From contig JADHYX010000246.1 in assembly GCA_027604685.1 (NCBI GenBank), positions 1 through 32,127 on the forward strand: DNA of 32,127 nt, in the 5' to 3' direction. Under the pieces are notes generated by a model. The model worked only from the letters and a program-made list of their open reading frames with translations, ran no database searches and had not been told where the DNA came from. Of the stretch, positions 18,951-31,059 are shown piece by piece (the stretch's first letter is position 1; every line of letters begins with the position of its first letter). Both the position numbers and the translations under genes were made by a program. The DNA comes from Lobulomyces angularis. Taxonomy: Eukaryota > Chytridiomycota > Chytridiomycetes > Lobulomycetales > Lobulomycetaceae.

Positions 18951-19381
18951 AACATTTATTCTTTTCTTTTTTGTATTTCAGAATTTTTTATAGTTTGTTA
19001 GTAACTGCTTCACTTGTTTTTTTGTGTTATAGCTTTGCTAAAATTCTAATTTATTTTCTGATAGCAAACTAATAAATGATTGTTAAATCCAATAATGTCC
19101 ATTTGAGATCAATCCTATTTATAAATTATCGTTAATTATATAGTTATAAAAGAATGTTGTAAGTAATTATTAAATCTTAGCAGAAAATTTTTCGTTCGAA
19201 AAATTTTCTTTCAAAAAATAAAAAAAATTTAGCAAAAAAAAAAAAAAAAAAAAGGAAAAATATTTTTTGAACGAAACTTTTTTTTATTATTCAAAAAAAA
19301 TATTATTTTTTTTTTGTGAATTCAAAAAAAAGAGAAAATCTCTTCATACTTTTTCTTTTTTTTTTTTATTATAATAAAAAT
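18951..19381. other. Intergenic region between GRP94 and the AFI1-like gene
   Basis: 431 bp. The first half carries the GRP94 3' end. The second half has dense A/T runs and the near-perfect palindrome at 19182-19209. A plus-strand open stretch starting at 19316 is only the AFI1 exon read upstream of its ATG. Confidence 0.5.
19182..19209. repeat. 28-bp inverted repeat
   Basis: AGAAAATTTTTCG (19182-19194) and CGAAAAATTTTCT (19197-19209) are exact reverse complements separated by TT. A related GAACGAAA string lies at 19269. It lies 230 bp after the GRP94 stop and could fold in RNA or act as a protein-binding site. No function is shown. Confidence 0.7.
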
Positions 19382-22300
19382 ATGACTTTAGTAAGTCATA
19401 TTTTTATTGCTGAATTTGACATTGATAAAGGTTCAAATTTAACTTATCAATACCCGACTCAAACAAACTATGACCCAGCGTATGTAAAAACAACTTACAT
19501 TTTTTTTTAGTAAGTTAACTGTATCGGTTTTGTTTTTTCCTTTTTTACAAATATTGACTGTAGACAATTGGCTGACTTAATGTTACCTGATGGTGCACAT
19601 CAACGGCAGGAGGATTGGACTTACTTCTTTTTAAATAGGGATGTTGTAAGTATATTTTTTTTTTTTTAAACGGATTTTGTTCAATTTCAAATTTTAAGTT
19701 TAATGAATTTTTCATTTTGAATTATTAATTTATTATTTTCTTAGTTGCCTTGCCTTCCTGATAGCAAATTTTCATTTTCGTAAGAAAGAAAAAAAAAGAA
19801 AATGTTAATAAAATAGAAACATATCTAAAATTACTAAAAATTTAATTTTTAAAATTTTTTTAAAATTTTTTTTTTTTTTTTAGAAACACACCAACATTGT
19901 TTTGCCAAATTTTTTTTCTTTCTGTAAACAATACTTTTGAAAGTTTAAATCAAAAAAATGATTTTATCGTTCCAATAAAAATTAATTCAGAATTTATTCA
20001 AATATTGGATTATAATAACATCAATATTTCTACAGCTAAAATGTAATTATAATGTTTTTTTTTTTTTAAAAATTTAATATTAACGAAATATTTTTTTTTT
20101 TTTTATTTATCTTTAATTTTTTTTTTTTTTAATCTTAAAAAAATTTTTTTATTTTTATTTTTTTTTAAAAATTAACAAAAAAAAAAAAAAACAGTTTGCT
20201 GACGAATATTAATTCATACAAGTGGCTGGATCCTAATTGTATTTTAATTTTTTTGGCCAACAATTTTACATACGGATTTCGTTTTTCACATCCAGACGAT
20301 GCAGCAAATTTTTTTAATGCGTTGCTCAATGCTGGCGTTCAGGAAAATTCAAATAATTTAAAATATAAGGAGTTGCCATTACCATTAACTAAGATTCAAC
20401 AAAAATGTTTAACCGAAAATACCCATTTTGAAGAGCATAAACCGTTTTTACATGTAATTAATTTGGTTAGAACAAAATTCATTTCTGGAGCTAGAAGAGG
20501 TGCTGAAGTAAAGGCTTTGGCCATTGCTAGTCAGTATTCGTGGGTGCACATTTTTAAGGTGCGTTTTTATTGTTTTTTGCTAACTTTTCACTTTTCAATT
20601 TTGCAGCCTCTACTGGTGTTAGGTCTTGAAAAATTTTTTAATCAACCTTCGGAATTGATTTTAAAGGAGTTATTTGAATCCGTAAATAAAATGATAATGG
20701 ATAATTTTCCATTTTTAACAAACTACGAAAAATTGATTTTAAGAAGTAGTGAAGATGAAACTATTTTTGAAGAAAAATTTTTGTATAGCCAAAATATTGT
20801 TAATAAAAGGAACAATCTTGTTCTGAAAAGTACAGAGGAGAATTTGGAGAATTCGAATAATAGCAATATTTATAATACAACACAGCAGAAACCTGTTACA
20901 CAGAATAATTTAAACCAAAAAAAATATGACAGACACTTTTTTGAGACTAAAGTTGATTTTGATTCAATTACTATACCAATTAGAATACCCTGTTCCGTTT
21001 TCTCTGAAGAAATAGGCGATGTACGTTATTATTATTGATTTTTATGAAAATAACTTATAAAAAAATTCTTTAAAATTTATTTTTTTTTTATTCTTTTAAT
21101 TTTTTTTTTGTAGTTTTCAATAATAAAACTAATTTCAATATTTTCTTCAACTTCCTCCGCTATTTTGCCGTTACCAAATAACTCTAATCCCATCAAATAT
21201 AGAAATGGCTTACCGTATCAATGGCATCCACATTTGGATAATGGGCCTAATACTCACCCAATTACTTTGTTATTAAATGCCCTAATATGTCAAAAAAATG
21301 TTCTATTTTTAGGATATGGAAAACCTTCAGCGGAAGTGGCTAACTTTGTATTGGCTGCGTGTGCAATGGCAAGTTGTGGAGGAAGTTTATTAAGAGGTTT
21401 CATAAACAGGTGTTTTCCATATGTTAGTCTTGTTGGAATTGAATTATTACTTCAGATGTAACATAAATAAACTTTTTGAATTTTTTTTGCTAATTATATA
21501 ATTTTTTTTGTAAGTAATGGCTATATTGCTGGAGTAACAAATCCCGTTTTTGAGGAGCAAAATTCTTGGTGGGATGTTCTTTGTAATATAAATACAGGAA
21601 AAATTACAGTAAGCCCAAAAATTAAATTTCCAAACAGCACAGATAAATCAGGATCAAATTTCAAAAGTGAAAAGCTTTTAGATGGTGGAGAAGAACATGT
21701 TTTTGATAAATCGATACAAAATGACGTTACTTCTGAGTTTATATATGACGTAGGCATTTTTAAATTTTTTTTTTTTATCTTCTTTTTGTTCTGTTTGTTT
21801 CAGCTTGTTACATCGGTTAACTCCCATATGCCGGAATTTTATGTGAGGGAAAAAATTTATGATTTTGTTGAAAGATTTGTAGATTTAACCTCCACCTACG
21901 AACTAGAAACTTTCGGAAAGAGCGACATCAGCACCAAAAAGGAAGTGGATAATTTGGAAAATGATAGCGATGATGGAAATAGTATTTATACTTTAGAAAA
22001 ATTAGTTGGCAGTGGGACTTTTTTTTCGAGCAAAGAAGTAAAAATGAAGGAATTAACCTTTTTCAGAAACTGGTTTGAAGGTTGGAGGGAGACTGAGAAT
22101 TATCTGTTGTATGTAAAGGTGAGATTTATAATAATGATGTAGTTTAATTTAATTGTTTATATAATCACAGGACTTTCAAACCAAACTTCTTAGAAAGAGC
22201 ATAAGAGGAATTGATGCTAAACATTTAATATCAAGGTTAAAGTCAAGCGAGACAATAAGTGATATAGACACAGTTACCATTTTTTTAGCTATTCAAGACT

Positions 22301-24195
22301 CAGTTACCAGCAGCTCTGAGCAGCAACTAACAGAGTTTTTAAGCTTTTTACCTCAGAGTCAAGGAGGTGTTAATAATTGTTTAGCTCTTGGTTTAATTCA
22401 TCGTCGGTGGGAAGTTAGAAGGGCTACTGTAAGAATTTTTGCTAGATTAAGTGCTCATTATGTAACTGACTTCATTTAATTCAAAACTTAATAAAAAAAA
22501 CATATATATATATTTTTTGTAGGTTGGAATCAAATTTTTACACCATCTGAATCCTTTTTTTAAAATAGTTTATGAAAAACTGGGAGCGGAATTATTAGTA
22601 TCTGAATTAGAGACCTTGAATTCTTTTAGTAGTGATGCTGAAAAAGTTGTTCTAAATTCAAAAATTAACAATAGTGGGGAAAGATTAACAAAATTTTCAA
22701 TATTACAGCGGCAGCAACACCAGCAGGAAAAAGGAAACCCTTTGAACTTTGGTTCTACATTTTCGGTGGCAGATTCCTATTGGGAAGAAGAGTCTAGTAG
22801 AAAAAATAGCACAAACCAAAGATCAAGTCCATCATTTCTACCTCAAGATCAACATCAGCCAGGTATTTTTGGTGGTACTTCTAGTAGTTCCTTATCTAGT
22901 ACAAGCTATGAAAGCATTAGAAGTTCTTCCCCTCATTTAAGTAATTTACAACGAGAACTCGTACGGCATAGTTTAACAAGAAAAATTTTACCTTTCACAA
23001 AGTCCTCTTCAGATTCAAATTTATCTAGAACTTTAAATAACAATGCTAATGCAACTTCCAACTTTAATTCATTACAAAACTTAAGCATGGATTATCCTCC
23101 CCAAAAGTCTAATGTTAATAACAATACCATACCTGCATCCAATCCTAATGATCAAAATGTCAATAGGTACCGTACAAACTTAAAATCCCCCCTATCACAG
23201 GAAAGTATTGGCAAAAATTACAGCTTAGCTACTTCTTCCTTCACTCAACAGTCAAGTAAGTAAAATCATTATTCACCCACCATATATAAATCTTTTTTTT
23301 TTTTTTTTTTTTTTATGTAGAATATAATGAAACAACTATGGTGAATTCAAATGCGAAATCCTCTTTGCAATATGGAACCTTTAATTATAATAGTCAATCG
23401 GTTCAGCCACATCCTATAATTTTGAAGAGAAGTTCTAGTGAAAATATTTTTCCCCAACTTCAGCAGCAGGAACAAAACAATTCACTTCAAGAACAAAAAA
23501 GTCCTTTGAAAAGTGGAAAAATCTTTGATGTTTTTAGAAGCAAAAAAAATTCCACAAATAACAATAGCGTATCAAACAGCAATTCATCAATAGTGGATTC
23601 TCAGGAATCTCCTCCCAAGGCGGCAGTTACTGACAGTAGCGCAGTGGTGAAAAAACTTATTGAACAACAGCAAATGAAACAGCAGTTATTGATGAAAAAA
23701 TTAAAAGAAGTCAGAAAAACTGAAGAGGATAATTCTGAGTCAAGTTTTCAAGGAGAACTTTTAGTTCCTTTTGGAGGTAAAGAACCACCTGTTTCTAATA
23801 GTTTAGGATTAAAAAGAGAAAGAGAAAGATTGACTTCTATTCCTATACTCCAGTTGCCACCGAAAAAAAAAAAAGATACTTTAAATTTAACCATAGCTGA
23901 AAACGTCGTGATATCCAAAGGCTTTCAAGAACAGTTAAAAGATGATAAGAAGTTTGAAATTTTGCTAAAAGATCCTGTAAAATTGCCTGTTCAATTTAAT
24001 TTTGAACAGGAATGGGAGGAGATTGATAAGTTAACTAAAAGTTTTGAAAATGATTTTAGTTTCACTCCAAGAAATTCAGAATTATCAAACAAGAAATCAT
24101 CTGTTATTTATAGTGATACTGGGCACAATAGAAGACCTTCAGTAGAAATTTTTGAAGAGGAAGTTTGGGCAGAGGAGTCAGATGATGAAAAATAG
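19382..24195 (+). CDS. AFI1: AFI1-like DENN/SPA-domain protein (Arf3-interacting, cell polarity)
   Basis: Yeast Afi1 binds the GTPase Arf3 and helps polarised growth at the plasma membrane. Twelve exons (19382-19479, 19564-19645, 19745-19779, 19884-20042, 20195-20558, 20607-21020, 21114-21457, 21515-21749, 21804-22118, 22171-22428, 22523-23255, 23321-24195) give 1303 residues. The N-terminal docking motif is plain: HIFIAEFDIDKGSNLTYQYP then QLADLMLPDGAHQRQEDWTY. The SPA/DENN core has QWHPHLDNGPNTHPITLLLN, KNVLFLGYGKPSAEVANFVL and SCGGSLLRGFINRCFPY. Residues after about 780 (exons 11-12) are Ser/Asn/Gln-rich and probably disordered, with basic patches and an acidic end. Intron 5 (20559-20606) is 48 nt without a stop, so retention would only insert 16 residues. 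Intron 4 is the longest in the window (152 nt) and is mostly T-runs. Stop codon is TAG. Confidence 0.85.
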
Positions 24196-24531
24196 TAATT
24201 TTAAATTTTTTTTTTTTTTTTTTTTTTTTGTAACTTTCCATCTGTATAGATTTGTAATTTTTTTTTATTTTTTTTTTCAAATTTATAGAATATTTATACT
24301 AATGTAGTTTCTTTTTTTAAATTTTTTTTTTCAATCACAAAGAAAAGTGTATAATTAATAATTTGTTAAGTAAATTGTTGTTGTTTTTTTTCAATCGATT
24401 AAGCTTTTTTAAACGAATGTAAATACAATCTTTTATTCATTTTAAACTAAAAACAATTAATTATCGAATATTAATATACAAAATATTGGAATTTAAATTA
24501 TAAAATAAATATGGTTATATCGTTTTTAACT
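24196..24531. other. Intergenic region between convergent AFI1-like and FHA genes
   Basis: 336 bp between two stop codons, made of long T-runs on the plus strand and AT-rich sequence. It serves as the 3' regions of both genes. Nothing else seen. Confidence 0.5.
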
Positions 24532-27500
24532 TTAATGCTCTCCAGCACTTAAAGTTAAATAACAAGATGCAGCATGCAACAACTGTGAATAAATACTATC
24601 TTCGAAGTCAATCTTGCATATCCACCTACTTTCTCTAACATTTTTTCTGACTAATTGTCTACCTTTTGATTCGCCAATCAACCTTTGTTCTCTGCTGTTT
24701 GTAAATTTCATAATAATAATCCAAGTTCCCTCCTTAAAGTTACCTGTGATGCAAAAAGAAACGTTACTTTCTAAAAAAAGGCTATCTCCAGGCTTCTTAA
24801 TAAATTTTTTGGGTACAGGGATTTCGTCATGTATACTCGTTCGTGCTGCAGAAGAGGTTGGATTGCTTAGCTGCTGCTGATGGTAAAGTTCAATGAAATT
24901 TGCTGCTGGTTGTATTAAAAGCTTTAAGTTGTTGGTATATTCTAATGTTCCCAAACACGGGCCTCCTGCCACATATAATGTAAAGACATTTTTCTGTGGA
25001 TTAGTTTGCACTAGATCCAAATTTCTAGTTTTGGAATATTTTGGCCGCAAATCTTCAATTAGTATGTGCCTAAAATTAGAAACCCGTTAAAAAAAAGTCA
25101 ATTTTATTTTGTTCTATTTTTTTTTCTTGTTGTTACTTTCTACTTTCCCAACCCTTCACGTTAACATTTAAAATTTCTACACCTTTTTCAGTTGATAACT
25201 GTAATTTTTTTATTCTCGAATTAGTACCAATTGCTGTCATTATCAGACTTTCACGTTTTTCTTGGGTTTTTGTACTGGATGGCGAAACTTTATTTCTATT
25301 AGAGGGAGGTATGGGAAAGTTAGTCACAGACGATTTTAAAAGAAAGGATTGTTCAACAACAGGCTGATTTTGTTGTGGAGAAATCGAATTCACTTTTTGC
25401 CCTTTTTCCCATTTTTCCTGCTGATCAGCAATTTTTTGTTCAAAATTTTTTGTTGATTCAAGCTCTATTTCATAGTCAGAAGTTTCAGTTTTTTTTTTGG
25501 CAGCACTTGTATCATTTGCTATATTAACGAGCGAGCCTTGCCTACGATAGTACATTAAAAAAAAATTTACCTTTCAATAGCGAAATATAAATTGAAACTT
25601 ACATAAAATCAGATTCCGTCGTTGTAAACATCGATTCGAGCTTTTCTGCGGGACTAAATTAAGTTAGTAAAAAAAAGTGATAAAAAAAATTAATTTTACG
25701 TTATAGGAATTTCTAGTGGTTGTGCTTTTGATTTTCTTGTTAACCTATCATTTCTTAATACTATCACCAATTGCATTTTGACACATCGATGCTGTGCTAT
25801 GTATAATTTTTAAATCAAAAAAAACATTTGAAAAAAAATATAAGATTACAATTTACAACAGTAATTTTTTGACCTTTAAGTTTTGGATCAACGTAGTCCT
25901 TTCCAAGTTGAACTATATCTCCGGATTGAATTTCAAATGCCGAACTTACCACGCCTGGAAAGCTTAATCTAACACCATTCAAAAAAGTACCGCTACTAGA
26001 TCCGACATCTTTTATGAAAACCTAACAAAAATGTAATTAATTAAGAAACTAAAAGGTTATTTACAGTATCATTATCTTCCCAAATTTCGACATGACTTCT
26101 TGAAACTACTTGAGTAGGAAACGCCTTAAATCTCTCGTGTTTTTGAGTATTACTTCTACCCAATAAATTGTGTTTACTTAAGTTTAGGTAGCAAAGTTCA
26201 AACATTCCATTCAAAGGAATTAAAATAATTTGAGTGTGATGATCCGCCAAAGGAGGTAAATTAGATAAATTAAATTGATTACTTGGACTGACAAATGGGC
26301 TGCACATCATAATTGCACCCTCTTTTGAAATACTTGGCGTACTCTTGCTTGATTCATTACTTTTAATTTGTTCTGCTTCAGATATTAGTTGGCCATTGTC
26401 AGTACCTAGTGGTATTTTTTCAGTTTTAATAAGATCTTTGTATTCTGGGGATATGTTTTTTGGTAAGCCGTCATTTCCTATTCTTTGTCTTCCAACTTTT
26501 TTTTTCTCCACTGCAGTATTGATGGCGTCCAGTTGCATTCTATTTTTTTCTGTGAAATGAATTTTGTTTTCCTTTGCATCTATAATAGGTGATTCGTCTT
26601 TTTCTTTCTTCAGGGCAGTGTTTTGTGGTTGATTTGCATCAGAAGAATTTAACAGAACTGGAATACGTGGTTCAGCGATACTATTAGAGGGTCTTGCCGA
26701 TTCTATTTCTGAAATTTGAATTTCATTTGCGTTAAAATCTTTAAAAGTTTGATTTTGGGTTTTCGTTAGGTGCTCTTCTTCATTTAATATCTTTTTATCT
26801 ATATCTTGATCTGCTATTGAAGAAGGTTTCAAGATAATAGCATTTCCAAATTCTGTATCAGACACTTCCGAATTTAATGGTTTCATTTCATTATTATTCG
26901 CCAGCGGTGAAGAAGTATAATCTTTAGAAAAATCGTTTGCATTTAAAATTTCGTCAACTATTGCACCCTGACCATCAAAAAATACAATGGAGTTTGTTTT
27001 TGGGGAGGAAATTACCTGGATTCTTGAAATACTTTCGTTTATTTTTTTAGGTGTTGTTGCATTGGTTAGATTAAAGTTGTTGTTTTCAATGATTAGTGGT
27101 GAAACGATACTTTTTTTGACAAAACTATTTCTTTGTTCGACTTTCCATAAATTAATATCATTAATCAAACTTCGGCCAGCTTCAATTTTTAAATTATCTG
27201 TTGACTTGTTTTTTTTCATTTTTTCCAATTCAGAATTTATTTCGACGGCAGTACCGTTGTTGTGCGCACTCTTTTTTTTAGCGTCTGATTCATGAATCAA
27301 AAATTCACTGGATCCACTAGATCCTACCATGACTCTAGTTGGAGAAAATACCAAAGAACTTTGCATATTATTATTACTAAAGTTTCTAGAGTACAGTTTG
27401 CTATTTTTTTGATAAATATCAGGATAGGAAGTTGCCGAAAAAAAATTTTCTTCCTTAATATCAGTATCCTTCCTTCTAGCTTCCTTTTCTTCCTCATGAC

Positions 27501-28952
27501 CAGCATCACTCTTATTCTTAACAATAGTTTTAACGCTATCATTACTAATGGATTTTTCTTTGCTGTAATGTGTTATATGAGAGTCAGTTTCTTCTGAGGA
27601 GAAAAACTGAGTATGCAAAATTTCTTTAGCTTTATTATTTTCACTTGAAATATTCCCATGTTGGTATTTATTTTCAATTTTTGTTGAAAAATTATTTTTA
27701 GATATTTGTTTTACCAGTGTTGGAGATCTGAAGAGGTTTAAACTAGTGTTTGATGCAGCATTACTTTTGGATTCGCTGCAACTTGAATTTTTTTTTTTTA
27801 ATCCAGAGAAGCTAAAGGCAGCCTCATCACAGCTCTTTTGCGTTGTTTTGGCCTTTTCCTCAAAAAATTCTTTAGCCTGCTTTACATTAACCGTTAAATT
27901 ATTTATTTTATTAATGTTCGCCGTGGAAGATGAGATTTGTAGTGGAAGATCTCTTAAGTAAAGTTCTTGCAGTGATGAACTTTTGGATATAGAATGTTTC
28001 TCATTAACCGTTTTTTCTAAGTTTGAGATGACTTCTTTTCCATTTAGTAGTTCTGATTGCTCCAGTTTTTTAAAATTTAAATTTTCTTCTCCGTGTTCAA
28101 AAAATTCTTTATCATTTTTCGTCTCAATAATTAGATTGAGATTTGCTTCAAGCATTACCTCTTTTTTAGATATTAAACCTTAAATTGAAAAAGATAAATC
28201 GACAAGATATTAATAAGATTACTAGAAAAAGCCTTATTAGAAGCGCTGTTAATACTCAATTCTTTTTCCATGTGTTCCTTTACCAATGATTTAATAACAG
28301 AAAGCAGTTTTAAGATAAAGTATGGAAACGAAAGCTGAAGAGACTTCAAATTTTTTGCAAATGAAACTTCATTTTCCATAAAACTTAAGGTTTCAGTTAC
28401 ATTTTCAGTATGTTGCAAATTGGAACTAAATTCAATCTCCTCTAAATTTATTACTAGTGTGATAATTTTGTTTATTTCTGAAAGATATTGATCCACTTCG
28501 ACGCAGTTGAAATCATTAATCGCTTCTTGAATGGAGAGGCACAATTCTTTGAGCTGCTCCCAATTGGGTTTTAATTTAACTTTTTTGAAGTTGAAGTTTT
28601 CTAATTCGATGTTAAACTTGCAACGCAATTCTTGTTGCTCTTTTAATAAATTATGACTTTCTTCATTATTACAATTTATTATATTTGAGCACAAAATCAT
28701 ATTGCTGTAAATTAAAGAATTCAAAAATTCAAAGATTTTGCATATCTCAACAAAGCTGTGTACCAAGATTTGTGCGTCAAAAGCTAATCTTTCTACTTTA
28801 TTTGATAATACAGTTGATTTCACTCTAATTTCTTTGTTTTGTTGATTCAGGTTTAAATCTTTTACTGGAGCTAATGTTGCATCTCTCAAAGTATTCGATT
28901 GTTTTGCTAAATCCAACTGCTGCGACTGCAGAGTGGTATGCCTATTACTCAT
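24532..28952 (-). CDS. Large FHA-domain protein with helical N-terminus
   Basis: Seven exons (28223-28952, 26065-28178, 25874-26021, 25700-25796, 25603-25653, 25137-25541, 24532-25069) give 1360 residues. Residues 1-243 are helical (KSTVLSNKVERLAFDAQILV), the next 650 are Ser/Asn/Lys-rich and probably disordered, and an FHA domain spans about 893-995: LLGR, VVSRSHVEIWED, VFIKDVGSSSGTFLNGVRLS. FHA domains bind phosphothreonine, and the GR, SRSH and SSSGTFLNG signatures are intact. After it come QLVIVLRNDRL, a Ser-rich part, and a conserved-looking end (HILIEDLRPKYSKTRNLDL, AGGPCLGTLEY). What look like two ORFs, 17 nt apart at 28156-28172, are one gene: the 44-nt intron 28179-28222 joins them in frame. 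SLMAP/Far10-type proteins share the FHA style but differ outside it. The acceptor before 25541 is uncertain. Confidence 0.75.
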
Positions 28953-29278
28953 TTTTTCTTATCGTATGATTCTTTAATAAAAGTAAATTATATCGCTTTG
29001 ATACCAATCTAAATTATGGATGTGAGTTTATTGTGTAATTATATCGTTTTTATAAAAAAATTTTTAATGTTTTTTTTTTTAACCAATCAACCCACTAAAA
29101 CAATGCAAATTTTTTTACAGCTTAAATATAATTACATATAATTTTAATTTAGGTTGCATACTTCAAGGGAAAATTTATGGTGCTTTTTATTCTATGTCAG
29201 TATTTATACAAAAAAAAATTATAAAGTGAATTGAATCTGAAAATTTATTTAATTGTATCTTGATATAAAAAAACAAAT
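28953..29278. other. Intergenic region upstream of the FHA gene
   Basis: 326 bp between two tandem minus-strand genes. It must hold the 3' end of the RING gene and the promoter of the FHA gene. It is AT-rich with A and T runs; no ORF or RNA gene seen. Confidence 0.5.
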
Positions 29279-31059
29279 TTAAACTTCTTCCTTCCCAACT
29301 TTAAATTTTATTTCCTTTTCTTTTTCAATTGGCCTCACTGATTTCTTCATATCATTAACCTCTAAAACTACATTTAAATCGCAGCAACTAGGTGCAGAAT
29401 TGTATGATGAGCATGCTGCATTACTGCTAGTAGTAATCATATTGCTGTTATCCTTACATACGTTGCTATTAGGTATTGCTGAATTTATAATGATAGGGCG
29501 GTACTTCACCATTTCCTTTTGCTTATTCTGTAACTTTGTACCTGCTGAACCCCTAGTAATACCATTTACTGTAGTAACCGGTGTTGCGTCTTGCTTGCAA
29601 GTCTAGAAATATTCATTAAATTTAATAGTTTAAAAAATTATAATTACAGGACACATCATTTTTTTTGTAATTAACCATCTAAAAAACAACATTTCAAAAT
29701 TTTTCATTTTCGTCATAACTTACTTATCAATGCAGTCCATGTGAAAAATATGTTTACAAGTGAGAAACCTAACCTGTTCCCCAGGTGAAAAGGAATCTAA
29801 ACAAATTGCACCTAAAACAATTTTAGGTTAGAAAAATCAATAAATCAATTACATAAGTCGTCTATTTCAGATTTAATCTCAATAACTTGAAAATCCATTT
29901 CCTTAACTATTTCTTGCCTCTTACTTAGTGCTTCTTCATCCACGTTTCTACTTCCAAATCGGAATCTATTTCTGTTTTCTAATGCTCTCAGAACTTCCTC
30001 CCACAAAAGGCTAAAGTAAAACGCTGCTAACATAGGAAAAACAATGCAGGTTAAGAAAATATTCATTAAATTGGAAAAGCTGAATCTTTTGGTGTCAGCA
30101 TTGCTGGACTTTGCTAAATTGTTTTTTTTTTCGCTAGAATTCTCCTCATCGCCTTCAACATCATTTAATTCGGTTACCTCTTCGTCATTTGAGATGTCTT
30201 CGTCAGAATAGTCATCGCTCGCATCTTCAAAGTAATAGTTCCTAAATGCAATATCGTCATCATCTTCTTCTAAATCCCCAACCATGATATTTGATGTTTT
30301 TTCTAATTTATTTCTGTGATTTGATGTTGATATTTTGGCCTTTTTTAATTTTCCATCATACTGCTTTTTTAAATAGTTTGCTTTTAATTTTTCAATGGCT
30401 TGCCTGATATTACTATCTTCCAAAATTGTAACTTCGTAGTATTCATCCATAAAACCATTTTCTGAGGAAACTTTTTCTGTGCTGTCTTGAAATACATCAT
30501 GAATAAAGTTTCGGAAATCACCGAGGCTTTTAGTATCTTTGCTTGATTTTTTTGAAATTTCATGTTTCGGCCCATTTTTCATTTCATTTTTTAATAACTT
30601 GAACTTTTTTTCCAAATTATGAACGGTTTTAGTCAATTTCTCTTTCATTTTTTTTAAGTTTAATTGATGTAATTTTTCCTCATTTTCGGTAAGTTCTTTT
30701 CGTGTGCTTTTCCAAAAATTTTTCTCGTAATTTCCTGTTTTGCTGTTTGCACCTTTTTCACCTTTTTCTTTACTTGAACTATATTTTTTATTTAAATCAT
30801 TATCTACCTCCTTCTGGTTATCCTGTGCGGGAAAGATTTTATCAACTGCTATTGAATCACCACCATCTTTATTTCTTTTAATGTTGTCAATGTTGTGGTG
30901 AACCTTTAAAATTTCATTTTCACTCTGTATGATATCTTGTGAGGTATCTTCACTCATATTGTTTTCAATGATGCTTACTATGTTGTTACTAGGGTTTCCT
31001 AAAGTGCATTCAATCAAGTTTGCCATTGCAAAAGACATTATTATGTATTTGATCTGCAT
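29279..31059 (-). CDS. Membrane-anchored RING-H2 protein, probable E3 ubiquitin ligase
   Basis: Four exons (29853-31059, 29724-29811, 29648-29678, 29279-29602) give 549 residues. A hydrophobic start (MQIKYIIMSFAMANLIECTL) suggests a signal peptide. A charged, Lys/Glu/Asp-rich coiled-coil-like region reaches about residue 327, followed by one membrane segment (SNLMNIFLTCIVFPMLAAFY, within about 328-352). The RING-H2 finger starts at Cys403 and is complete only after splicing: CAICLDSF, then FLTCKHIFHMDCIDKW, then MMCPTCK, giving the C3H2C3 ligands. The tail is Asn/Ser/Cys-containing with a basic/acidic end. This order (signal, lumenal part, membrane pass, cytosolic RING) fits transmembrane E3 ligases of the endomembrane system. 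The substrate is unknown, and I do not recognise the lumenal region. If the N-terminus is not cleaved it could be a second membrane pass. Confidence 0.82.

Noticed and set aside
26345..28183. Several plus-strand ORFs of 66-102 codons
   Set aside because: They are antisense shadows of the long FHA-gene exon and have no codon or family support.
28173..28952. Separate 259-residue gene upstream of the FHA ORF
   Set aside because: Only 17 nt would separate it from the next ATG, and a canonical 44-nt intron joins the two frames exactly.
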